Shown: in pieces, positions 1-5,274 of the stretch | Position numbering within the stretch: the first letter of the stretch is position 1 | Layout of the letters: every line of letters begins with the position of its first letter | Source: Clostridia bacterium | GTDB taxonomy: Bacteria; Bacillota_A; Clostridia; Oscillospirales; CAG-272 | Length of the DNA: 6,468 nucleotides | Assembly (NCBI GenBank): GCA_017546745.1 | Contig: JAFYRZ010000131.1 | Span: 1 to 6,468 of the forward strand | Direction: 5' to 3' | Notes under the pieces: generated by a model | The model's database searches: none | Seen by the model: only the letters and a program-made list of their open reading frames with translations | Told to the model about the DNA's origin: nothing | Translations under genes and position numbers: made by a program

Positions 1-2727
1 ACAAGAGCAGACGTTGAGGCTCTTATAACCGAGCTTAACACCGCGTTAGCTACAAAGGAAGAAGCCTGCAACGCGAAAATAAATGCCCTTCGCGCGGAGT
101 ATGAGGCGAAGGTCGAGGAGCTTGAAGCAGCCGGCGCTGAAAATGCCGCCGCTATCGAGGCACTTGGCGTGGAATATGCGGAAAAGGTTGCCGCGCTTGA
201 GGCGAAAGACGCAGAGAACTCTGCCGCCCTTGCCACACTTACCGCTACCTATGAGGCGAAGATTGCAGAGCTTGAAGCAAAGGATGCGGAAAACTCTGCC
301 GCAATCGCAAGCCTTACCGCTACATACGACGCAAAGGTAAAAGAGCTCGAAGCGGCTGACACTTTAACTGCAGAAGCACTCGCAACCCTCACCGCTAAAT
401 ACGAAAAAGACCTTGCAGACCTTATCGCGGCAGATGAGGAAAACGCAGATGCAATTGCAGACCTCACCGCAGATTATGAGGCAAAGGTAGAAGAGCTTGA
501 AGCGGCTGACGAGGCTACCGCCGAAGCACTTGCGGCACTTAAAACACAGTACGAGTCCGACCTCGCAGACCTTATCGCGGCAGATGAAGCTAACTCAGAT
601 GCAATCGCAGACCTTACCGCAGATTATGAGGCAAAGGTCGCGGAGCTTGAAGCGGCTGACACTTTAACCGCAGAGGCTCTTGAAGCACTTACTGCTAAGT
701 ATGAGAAAGATCTCGCAGACCTCCTTGCGGCTGATGAAGCTAACGCAGATGCAATAGCAGACCTTACCGCAGATTATGAGGCAAAGGTAGAAGAGCTTGA
801 AGCAGCTGACACTTTGACTGCTGAGGCACTTGAAGCACTTACTACCCAGTATGAGAAAGATCTCGCAGACCTTATCGCGGCAGATGAAGCAAATGCAGAC
901 GCAATTGCTGACCTCACCGCAGATTACGAGGCAAAGGTCGAAGAGCTTGAAGCGAAAGACGCAGAGAACTCTGCCGCCCTCGCTACACTTACCGCTACTT
1001 ACAATGCGAAAGTCGCAGATCTTGAAGCAGTCGACGCAAAAAACACCGCGGCAATAGCCGCACTTACCGCAACCTACGAGTCAAAAATTGCCGAGATCGA
1101 GGCAGAATACGCAGAGAAATTTGCGAGCGTAAACGCTCTTATCGCGGCTTTACAGGAGACCGACCTTGACAACGTAAAAAGAATTGCGATCCTCGAGGCG
1201 CAAATGGAAGCCCTCCTCTCAAAGCACGAGCACACCTACGGCGACTGGATAAGCTTTAGCGGATACGAGAACGTCTATTGCGAAAACAAACTCTTCTACC
1301 GCATTTGCACCGACTGTAACGTTATCGAGTGGAAGTCGGGCTCTTACGAGAACCACGATTTCGCTACCGTAACCACCCCTCCCACCTGCACCGCTAAGGG
1401 CTACGATACCCTTACCTGCAATAACTGCGGCAAGGTAGAGATCAAGAACGAGACCGAGGTTGTAGCGCACGATTTTGACACTGTAACAACACCTCCTACC
1501 TGCATCTCGGGCGGCTATGACACCCTCACCTGTAAGACCTGTGGCAAGGTAGAGATTACAAACGAAACCGATATCATCGATCACGACTTTAAGACCGAAC
1601 ATTCTACCGACAATTCCTTCCACTGGTATGACTGCAAGCACTGTGACGAAATAACCGAAAAGTCTGAGCACACAACGGATGATTCCGGTTATTGCACGGT
1701 ATGTAACTCTCCTGCCGGATCTACCGTCGGAATTATCTACGAGCTTTCCTCTGACGGTACCTATGCCGAGGTTGTGGGCTATACCGGCTCTGCGAAGAAT
1801 ATTATTATAGCAGAGGAATATAACGGCGTTCCTGTTAGAACGATCTGTAATGACGTATTTAAAAACACAAATATAACCTCTGTTATTATTCCCGATAGCG
1901 TTACAAGTATTGGTGATTATGCGTTCGATGGTTGCAAAAGCCTTACGAGCGTAACTATCCCCGATAGCGTTACAAGTATTGGTTATTATGCGTTCTATGG
2001 TTGCAAAAGCCTTACGAGCGTGACTATTCCCGATAGCGTTACAAGTATTGGTGGTTCTGCGTTCCGGTATTGCACCAGCCTCACGAACGCAACTATCCCC
2101 GATAGCGTTACAAGCATTGGTGATCGGGCGTTCTATAATTGCACAAGCCTTACGAGCGTGACTATCGGAAACAGCGTTACAAGCATTGGTCCTTATGCGT
2201 TCGATGGTTGCAATTCTGCACTCTATACAGAGTACGAGTTCGGAAGATATGTAGGAAACTCCGAAAATCCCTACGCTATCCTTATCGACCTTACCAACAA
2301 AAACCTCAGCACTTATACCATAAATGAAACTACAAAGTATATTGCTTACGGTGTTTTTAGTGAGTGTAGCAGATTAGATACAATAACTATCCCCGACAGC
2401 GTTACAAGTATTGATTCTTGGGCGTTCCATGGTCGCACAAGCATTACGAGCGTGACTATCGGTAACGGAGTTACAAGCATTGGTTCTTATGCGTTCTATG
2501 ATTGCACCAGCCTTACAACCATAAATTACCGTGGCACCGAAGCGCAGTGGGCGGCTATTGAAAAGGGTAGCTGGGCTATCCCCTCCCGCTGCACGATAGT
2601 GTATAACTACACAGACGCGACACCCGACGAAGGTGAAAATGAAGGTGATGGCGGAGACACCTCCGGCGAAAACACTGGTAGCGGAAACCAGGGCGGAATA
2701 ACTCTTCCGTTCCTGCCGGCAAACTAA
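1..2727 (+). CDS. Large repeat-built surface protein: coiled coil, Cys-rich repeats and BspA-type LRRs (5' partial)
   Basis: The frame is open from base 1 to the TAA at 2725-2727 and gives 908 residues; the true start and any signal peptide lie upstream. The first ATG in frame (169) falls in the middle of a repeat unit and is not a believable start. Domains in window numbering: an Ala/Glu/Asp/Leu-rich coiled coil (about 1-400), a Cys-rich part with CxxC pairs (about 409-575), a short linker domain, BspA-type leucine-rich repeats (about 625-840, units like LTSVTIPDSVTSIG..AF..C), and a Gly/Ser/Asp/Glu-rich tail ending LPFLPAN. BspA-type LRR proteins of gut Bacillota are usually secreted or cell-surface binding proteins, so an extracellular stalk (coil) carrying a binding head (LRR) is the inferred role. 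No LPxTG motif, C-terminal membrane helix or surface-layer (SLH) domain is visible, so anchoring, if any, must be N-terminal or non-covalent. Ligand unknown. Family calls are confident; function is not. Confidence 0.9.
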   Translation, partial: TRADVEALITELNTALATKEEACNAKINALRAEYEAKVEELEAAGAENAAAIEALGVEYAEKVAALEAKDAENSAALATLTATYEAKIAELEAKDAENSAAIASLTATYDAKVKELEAADTLTAEALATLTAKYEKDLADLIAADEENADAIADLTADYEAKVEELEAADEATAEALAALKTQYESDLADLIAADEANSDAIADLTADYEAKVAELEAADTLTAEALEALTAKYEKDLADLLAADEANADAIADLTADYEAKVEELEAADTLTAEALEALTTQYEKDLADLIAADEANADAIADLTADYEAKVEELEAKDAENSAALATLTATYNAKVADLEAVDAKNTAAIAALTATYESKIAEIEAEYAEKFASVNALIAALQETDLDNVKRIAILEAQMEALLSKHEHTYGDWISFSGYENVYCENKLFYRICTDCNVIEWKSGSYENHDFATVTTPPTCTAKGYDTLTCNNCGKVEIKNETEVVAHDFDTVTTPPTCISGGYDTLTCKTCGKVEITNETDIIDHDFKTEHSTDNSFHWYDCKHCDEITEKSEHTTDDSGYCTVCNSPAGSTVGIIYELSSDGTYAEVVGYTGSAKNIIIAEEYNGVPVRTICNDVFKNTNITSVIIPDSVTSIGDYAFDGCKSLTSVTIPDSVTSIGYYAFYGCKSLTSVTIPDSVTSIGGSAFRYCTSLTNATIPDSVTSIGDRAFYNCTSLTSVTIGNSVTSIGPYAFDGCNSALYTEYEFGRYVGNSENPYAILIDLTNKNLSTYTINETTKYIAYGVFSECSRLDTITIPDSVTSIDSWAFHGRTSITSVTIGNGVTSIGSYAFYDCTSLTTINYRGTEAQWAAIEKGSWAIPSRCTIVYNYTDATPDEGENEGDGGDTSGENTGSGNQGGITLPFLPAN
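97..1071 (+). repeat. Thirteen tandem 75-bp (25-residue) coiled-coil units
   Basis: Thirteen units of exactly 75 bp start at 97, 172, 247 and so on to 997, with degenerate units before (22-96) and after (from 1072). Hydrophobic residues fall at unit positions 2 (Tyr), 6 (Val/Ile/Leu), 9 (Leu), 20 (Ile/Leu) and 23 (Leu). The spacing fits two heptads plus one hendecad (7+7+11), a coiled coil with a regular stutter. Position 13 is Asp in 12 of 13 units (Gly in the first), and position 16 is Asn or Thr in all 13. From about 322 to 921, Thr-type and Asn-type units alternate, making a 150-bp super-repeat; the near-identical 60-base blocks at 451, 601, 751 and 901 show it. Copies differ mostly at synonymous sites. 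The likely role is a long rod or stalk. Confidence 0.92.
1225..1716 (+). repeat. Cys-rich block with two 38-residue HDF/PPTC/CxxCGK repeats and flanking degenerate units
   Basis: This is the part of the surface protein between coil and LRRs. Two clear 114-bp units lie at 1354-1467 and 1468-1581; both read HDF..VTTPPTC...GYDTLTC..CGKVEI and keep the pattern Cys-x9-Cys-x2-Cys. A third HDF begins at 1582 but continues into a different module (HWYDC..C, then YCTVC). The segment from 1225 (HEHTYGDW) carries one more Cys group. The regularly placed His and Cys residues could bind zinc or form disulfides; the sequence does not decide this. Such repeats are common linkers in large secreted Clostridia proteins, so a spacer or structural role is inferred rather than catalysis. 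Confidence 0.82.
1873..2511 (+). repeat. BspA-type leucine-rich repeats (69-bp units): five plus two, split by an inserted module
   Basis: Five contiguous 23-residue units lie at 1873-1941, 1942-2010, 2011-2079, 2080-2148 and 2149-2217, each close to LTSVTIPDSVTSIGxxAFxxCxS. A 52-residue segment follows (2218-2373; it contains YVGNSENPYAILI), a module type I recall from other gut BspA-like proteins. Two more units follow at 2374-2442 and 2443-2511, then a closing segment (INYRGTEAQWAAIEKGSW) typical of the end of these LRR solenoids. The DNA of the PDSVTSIG core is almost identical between units, while the codons around AF and before the Cys vary. The family mediates binding to host or other surface ligands; the ligand here is unknown. 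Confidence 0.9.
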
Positions 2728-2766
2728 AAAGCTCCGCAAACGGAAAAATAAAAAACACGCAAAAAG

Positions 2767-2800
2767 CCTCCCCGACCGCGATGCGGTCGGGGAGGTCTTA
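2767..2800. terminator. Bidirectional rho-independent terminator between convergent genes
   Basis: A perfect 13-bp G+C-rich stem (2767-2779 with 2783-2795) closes a 3-base loop. On the + strand it is followed by TCTTATTTAT; on the - strand it is followed by CTTTTTGCG and then a longer T run. It lies 40 bases after the surface protein stop and 32 bases past the stop of the opposing radical SAM gene, so one hairpin most likely ends both transcripts. Confidence 0.9.
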
Positions 2801-2827
2801 TTTATAAAGGAAGAATTCGGCAGGGAA

Positions 2828-3694
2828 TTACCCCTTGCCGAGCCTTTTTCTAATCTCGGCAATAATGCCATTCTTGTCGGTGTTCCACTCGGGCGCAACA
2901 AGCATTCCGCGCGGACAGTCGCCCGTAAGCCTGTGTATGACCGTGCCGTGGCGCATAGCCCTGATAACGCTCACCGCGGTGTCGATATATTCCTCGCGCG
3001 TTGGCGGCACAAACTCGCCCCTATCGTACATCTCGGCAAGGCGCGTGCCGCGCATAACGTAGATCGAGTGTATCTTAAGCCCGAAAAGCTCGTACCCGTT
3101 AAGAAACTCGACCGTCTTAAGCGCCTCTGCCTTACCCTCACCGGGAAGCCCGATTATCATATGCGCAACGACGGGAATTCCGTATTCGGAAAGCAGCCTT
3201 ACCGCGCGGTCAAACTCCGCCTTTCCGTACCCGCGGTTAATAACCCTGCCTACCTCGTCGCTCGCCGTCTGAAGCCCAAGCTCAACCCAAACGTCGACTC
3301 GTCCCTTATATGACGCGATAAGCGCCGCGATATCCTCGTCAATACAGTCGGGGCGCGTTCCTATCGCTAAAACTCTTATTCTCTCGTCTATAAGCGCCGC
3401 GTCGTATCTCTCTTTAAGCACGTCTGTCGGTGCGTAGGTGTTGGTAAAATTCTGGAAATACGCAACGAAAACGTCGTCCTCTTTCGCGCGTGAAAGCCCT
3501 GCCTCGACCTGCTCACGTATGCTGATGGTGGGGTCAATATGCTCACCTGCACCGCGCTCACCGCAGAAGATACAGCCGCCCTCGCCGCACCTGCCGTCTC
3601 TGTTAGGGCAGGTAAATCCGCCGTCTATACATATTTTCTTAAGGCGCTTGCCGTATACTCTTTTAAAATATTCGCTAAGGCTTTCGTAACTCAT
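2828..3694 (-). CDS. Radical SAM protein, YhcC/YtqA (TIGR01212) family
   Basis: The 288-residue protein is complete and near the usual family length of about 300. Near the N-terminus, GGFTCPNRDG followed by GGCIFCGERG gives Cys29, Cys41 and Cys44, the family's variant Cys cluster that would hold a 4Fe-4S centre and S-adenosylmethionine; an extra Cys36 sits between. Other family landmarks are YFQNFTNTYA (79-88), IGTRPDC (111-117), VELGLQT (137-143), MIIGLPGE (179-186), HSIYVMRGT (about 206-214) and LTGDCPRG near 257-264. Family members are cytoplasmic radical SAM enzymes related to Elp3-type proteins; the substrate is not established to my knowledge. The start is supported by GGAG at 3700-3703, five bases upstream of ATG. 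It is divergent from the small gene at 3784 and convergent with the surface protein gene, so it is probably monocistronic. Family call certain; function open. Confidence 0.95.
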   Translation of the reverse strand: MSYESLSEYFKRVYGKRLKKICIDGGFTCPNRDGRCGEGGCIFCGERGAGEHIDPTISIREQVEAGLSRAKEDDVFVAYFQNFTNTYAPTDVLKERYDAALIDERIRVLAIGTRPDCIDEDIAALIASYKGRVDVWVELGLQTASDEVGRVINRGYGKAEFDRAVRLLSEYGIPVVAHMIIGLPGEGKAEALKTVEFLNGYELFGLKIHSIYVMRGTRLAEMYDRGEFVPPTREEYIDTAVSVIRAMRHGTVIHRLTGDCPRGMLVAPEWNTDKNGIIAEIRKRLGKG

Positions 3695-3699
3695 AAAAA

Positions 3700-3703
3700 C
3701 TCC
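3700..3703 (-). promoter_or_regulatory. Ribosome binding site of the radical SAM gene
   Basis: The - strand reads TTTTGGAGTTTTTATGAG, placing GGAG five bases before the ATG at 3694-3692. This supports the annotated start. No convincing -35/-10 pair could be picked in the 89-base gap shared with the divergent small gene. Confidence 0.7.
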
Positions 3704-3768
3704 AAAATTTCTAAAAAACCTCTCATAATGTAACTAAAAGTGTGCAAAATAAGCACGTAACCACAAAA

Positions 3769-3775
3769 AGAAAGG
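3769..3775 (+). promoter_or_regulatory. Ribosome binding site that fixes the start of the small gene
   Basis: AGAAAGG lies eight bases before ATG 3784. It decides against the in-frame GTG at 3742, which has no purine-rich site upstream. Confidence 0.7.
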
Positions 3776-3783
3776 TTTTTGAT

Positions 3784-4026
3784 ATGAAAAAATATAACGA
3801 TGCAAGCGGCAGAGTGCCAAAAAACAATCCCGAGATAGTTGACGGAAGATACGGAAACGACGATACCGCCGCTATCCCCGGTATTAACACCCCCGGCATA
3901 GAGCTTCCCGCCTTTAACCCTCCCGTGCCTAACCGCGCCTGGACCGCTATGCGACAGGGCAAGGATATAGACGACCTAACAGACGAGGAGCGCGAAGAGA
4001 TCTACGAGCAGCACTTCTTCGACTAA
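3784..4026 (+). CDS. Small acidic proline-containing protein of unknown function (80 aa)
   Basis: I do not recognise this protein. It begins MKKYNDASGRVPKNNPEIVDG and has three visible parts: a polar Asn/Asp-rich N-terminus (about 1-28), a proline-rich middle (AAIPGINTPGIELPAFNPPVPN, about residues 29-50), and an acidic C-terminal segment (DIDDLTDEEREEIYEQHFFD) that probably forms a helix. There is no signal peptide, membrane segment, Cys motif or DNA-binding motif. The start at ATG 3784 is chosen because AGAAAGG lies eight bases before it; an in-frame GTG at 3742 has no such site. The gene is divergent from the radical SAM gene and followed 11 bases after its stop by a strong terminator, so it looks like an independent short transcript. 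Codon use matches its neighbours. Own RBS and terminator make it a real gene with good probability; a cytosolic adaptor-like or disordered protein is only a guess. Confidence 0.8.
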   Translation: MKKYNDASGRVPKNNPEIVDGRYGNDDTAAIPGINTPGIELPAFNPPVPNRAWTAMRQGKDIDDLTDEEREEIYEQHFFD

Positions 4027-4037
4027 CTATAATTCTT

Positions 4038-4070
4038 AGGCTTGCGCCACCGCGCAAGCCTTTGTTATTT
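4038..4070 (+). terminator. Rho-independent terminator of the small gene
   Basis: A perfect 10-bp stem (AGGCTTGCGC at 4038-4047 with its complement at 4052-4061) closes a four-base loop and is followed by TTGTTATTT. It begins 11 bases after the stop of the 80-residue protein. On the opposite strand the following sequence is TAAGAATTATAG, a poor T tract, so it is mainly a + strand terminator. Confidence 0.88.
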
Positions 4071-4098
4071 ATCCAAAATTACACGAGCCGATTTTTAA

Positions 4099-4122
4099 TG
4101 CTCACTCCTCAAAGATTCCATA
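4099..4122 (-). pseudogene. Possible remnant or echo of the 3' end of the TIM-barrel gene
   Basis: Read on the - strand, 4122-4102 encodes Tyr-Gly-Ile-Phe-Glu-Glu-stop (TGA). These are exactly the last six residues and stop position of the neighbouring gene (4217-4197, TAA). Over 4099-4122 against 4194-4217 I count 20 of 24 identical bases. The match stops on both sides. It may be the leftover end of a lost tandem copy; with so short a match, chance or a shared local repeat cannot be excluded. Confidence 0.35.
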
Positions 4123-4131
4123 TATCCGTAG

Positions 4132-4150
4132 GGACAGGCGTCCTCTGTCC
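4132..4150. repeat. Small inverted repeat (GGACAG...CTGTCC)
   Basis: GGACAG (4132-4137) pairs with CTGTCC (4145-4150) across a seven-base loop; an overlapping alternative pairs GGAC with GTCC (4132-4135 with 4140-4143). No T run follows on either strand, so it is not a classical terminator. From memory, similar GTAGGGACAGGCGTCC-type sequences recur between genes in gut Clostridia, so this may be one copy of a dispersed intergenic repeat; this window holds only one copy. Confidence 0.45.
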
Positions 4151-4196
4151 GTTCATAAACGAGGCAAATCGAGATAAGAGCAGATATAAATTTTGC

Positions 4197-5132
4197 TTAC
4201 TCCTCAAAAATACCGTACGCGTCGAGCATATATCTTCCGATATCGTAAAGGAGATCGACCGCCTTGAATTTCAGCTCGTAAGATGGATTCTGAAGCCGTC
4301 TTACCGTTTCCTCTCCGCGCACCCACGGGCGGCGGTATTTCGGCGGATTTGTGCTGTGAAGAAGCGTATAGGACGCCTCAAAATTAAAGTAACCGTCAAA
4401 CCCTACGTCGATAAGCCCCTGTATGACCTCGTCAAAATTGATTATTCCCGCAAACGGCCATGAATGGTGGTGGTTCGTTCCGCCAAGGTTGTCGGAAATA
4501 TGCAGCCCGAAGAGCTTATCGCCAATGTCAAGGATATTCTTATACTGTCCTAACTCCCTCGCGCGCTCGTTAAGGTTGCAGTGTGCCGTGTCAAAGCAAG
4601 CACCAAGCAAGGGGTGCGCAACTTCGTCAAGAAACTCCCTCATTTCCGCCCCCGTCGAGAACGTGTAAAAGGGCACGTCGTGCATATTCTCTATCATAAC
4701 GCGAACACCGTAGCGCTCCATCGCGGGAAAAAGGTCGGTATAAAAGCGCTTGTTCTCGCGGAAGAAATCCTCCTTTGAAAACGCGGGATTAGTGCTTGCG
4801 TGAACGACGATGTCGCGAATTCCGAGAATTCCGCATATCTCAATAGACCTCTCGATCGCGCGCAGGGTCTTTGCATAATGCTCCTCGGTAAGCTCCTCAA
4901 ACGCATTAAGGCAGGGCGCGTGCGAGATCACGTACTCAACCCTCGCAAAGTCCCTCGCGAGGGCAAGCTCCTCGGCATATTTTTTATACTCGTCGCCCTC
5001 GGCAAAATACACGTCAGAGGACGTTTGCTCGAGATTTATATACTTAAACTTAGAACCGCGAAAAAGCCTTACCTTGTCGCAAACGCCCTTCGCATAGCCC
5101 GAAAAATCACCGGTAGAGGTTGAGATCCTCAT
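4197..5132 (-). CDS. Sugar phosphate isomerase/epimerase-like TIM-barrel protein (AP endonuclease 2 / xylose isomerase-like fold)
   Basis: The 311-residue protein is complete. It shows the strand-end metal ligands expected of this TIM-barrel superfamily: His71 (SHAP), His111 (VVHAS), Glu148 (MIENM), Asp181 and His184 (CFDTAHCN), His211 and Asp214 (LHISDN), and Glu252 (NFEAS). A His cluster at 221-223 (NHHHSWPFAGIINF) stands where relatives have the His before a Pro-Gly/Ile-Asp-Phe motif. Known members either isomerise or epimerise sugars with a divalent metal, or are endonuclease IV; the general shape and the FDTAHCN and LHISDN motifs fit the sugar/inositol-type group better, but the substrate cannot be told. 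No signal peptide, so cytoplasmic. The ATG at 5132 is preceded by GGGGG at 5140-5144, seven bases away, and by a strong promoter with its -10 ending 33 bases upstream. No T-rich terminator was found just after its stop; the next hairpins are at 4132-4150 and 4038-4061. Confidence 0.9.
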   Translation of the reverse strand: MRISTSTGDFSGYAKGVCDKVRLFRGSKFKYINLEQTSSDVYFAEGDEYKKYAEELALARDFARVEYVISHAPCLNAFEELTEEHYAKTLRAIERSIEICGILGIRDIVVHASTNPAFSKEDFFRENKRFYTDLFPAMERYGVRVMIENMHDVPFYTFSTGAEMREFLDEVAHPLLGACFDTAHCNLNERARELGQYKNILDIGDKLFGLHISDNLGGTNHHHSWPFAGIINFDEVIQGLIDVGFDGYFNFEASYTLLHSTNPPKYRRPWVRGEETVRRLQNPSYELKFKAVDLLYDIGRYMLDAYGIFEE

Positions 5133-5139
5133 AGAATAT

Positions 5140-5144
5140 CCCCC
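5140..5144 (-). promoter_or_regulatory. Ribosome binding site of the TIM-barrel gene
   Basis: The - strand reads GGGGGATATTCTATG, placing a G-rich Shine-Dalgarno-like run seven bases before the ATG. It supports the chosen start. Confidence 0.65.
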
Positions 5145-5164
5145 GTTTTTCTTTAGATAATGCT

Positions 5165-5193
5165 ATTATACCACGCATCGCAAAATTCGTCAA
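5165..5193 (-). promoter_or_regulatory. Sigma-A type promoter of the TIM-barrel gene
   Basis: On the - strand, TTGACG (5193-5188) is followed after exactly 17 bases by a perfect TATAAT (5170-5165). The predicted transcript starts near 5158, about 25 bases before the ATG, leaving only a short leader with the GGGGG site. Strong consensus match and no obvious operator palindrome suggest a largely constitutive promoter. It makes the gene independent of the upstream transporter. Confidence 0.88.
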
Positions 5194-5223
5194 TATCTCT
5201 TGACAATTATATCTCCGCGTGTC

Positions 5224-5263
5224 TTATTAATAAAGCGGTAGAAACCGAAGGGCTTCTACCGCT
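5224..5263 (-). terminator. Rho-independent terminator of the MFS transporter gene
   Basis: AGCGGTAGAA (5234-5243) pairs with TTCTACCGCT (5254-5263). In the - strand RNA the stem continues through a G-U pair and two C-G pairs to a CUUC loop, giving 13 continuous pairs, followed by TTTATTAATAAG. On the + strand the G-U pair becomes an A-C mismatch and the following bases are not T-rich, so it works in the - direction. It starts 11 bases past the transporter stop. Confidence 0.85.
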
Positions 5264-5274
5264 AAAGGTATATT

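Larger units (their letters stand above)
4071..4196. other. Intergenic gap with no supported gene
   Basis: This 126-base gap lies between the + strand terminator and the stop of the TIM-barrel gene. Besides the inverted repeat and the gene-end echo, I see nothing coding: a short - strand reading frame directly after the stop (about 34 codons) has no start or RBS. It is A+T-rich toward 4180-4195. Confidence 0.6.

Noticed and set aside
97..1071. Tandem 75-bp direct repeats as a CRISPR array or non-coding satellite
   Set aside because: Units are contiguous without unique spacers, are a multiple of three, and keep one open frame with synonymous drift, so they are coding coil repeats.
1219..1671. 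150-codon - strand frame opposite the Cys-rich block
   Set aside because: It lies wholly antisense to a clear repeat-coding region, has no RBS or family resemblance, and arises from the codon bias of the + strand gene.
2698..2727. LPFLPAN tail as a sortase signal
   Set aside because: It does not match LPxTG-type motifs and no hydrophobic helix or positive tail follows before the stop.
2818..2840. Hairpin CGGCAGGG...CCTTGCCG as a second terminator for the radical SAM gene
   Set aside because: It has a bulge, overlaps the stop codon and lacks a T tract; the 2767-2795 hairpin just beyond is far stronger.
2374..2901. 175-codon - strand frame across the LRR end and terminator
   Set aside because: It reads through a strong terminator hairpin and overlaps two well-supported genes; its sequence mirrors the LRR repeats on the wrong strand.
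3742..3783. Upstream GTG start for the small gene
   Set aside because: No Shine-Dalgarno sequence before 3742, while ATG 3784 has AGAAAGG at a good distance.
4062..4463. 133-codon + strand frame over the gap and TIM-barrel gene
   Set aside because: Starts inside a terminator T tract at a weak start and mostly lies antisense to a well-supported enzyme gene.
5200..5229. Consensus TTGACA on the + strand as a promoter
   Set aside because: No good -10 lies 16-18 bases downstream (CTTATT at 17 matches three of six), and it would only drive antisense RNA into the transporter gene.
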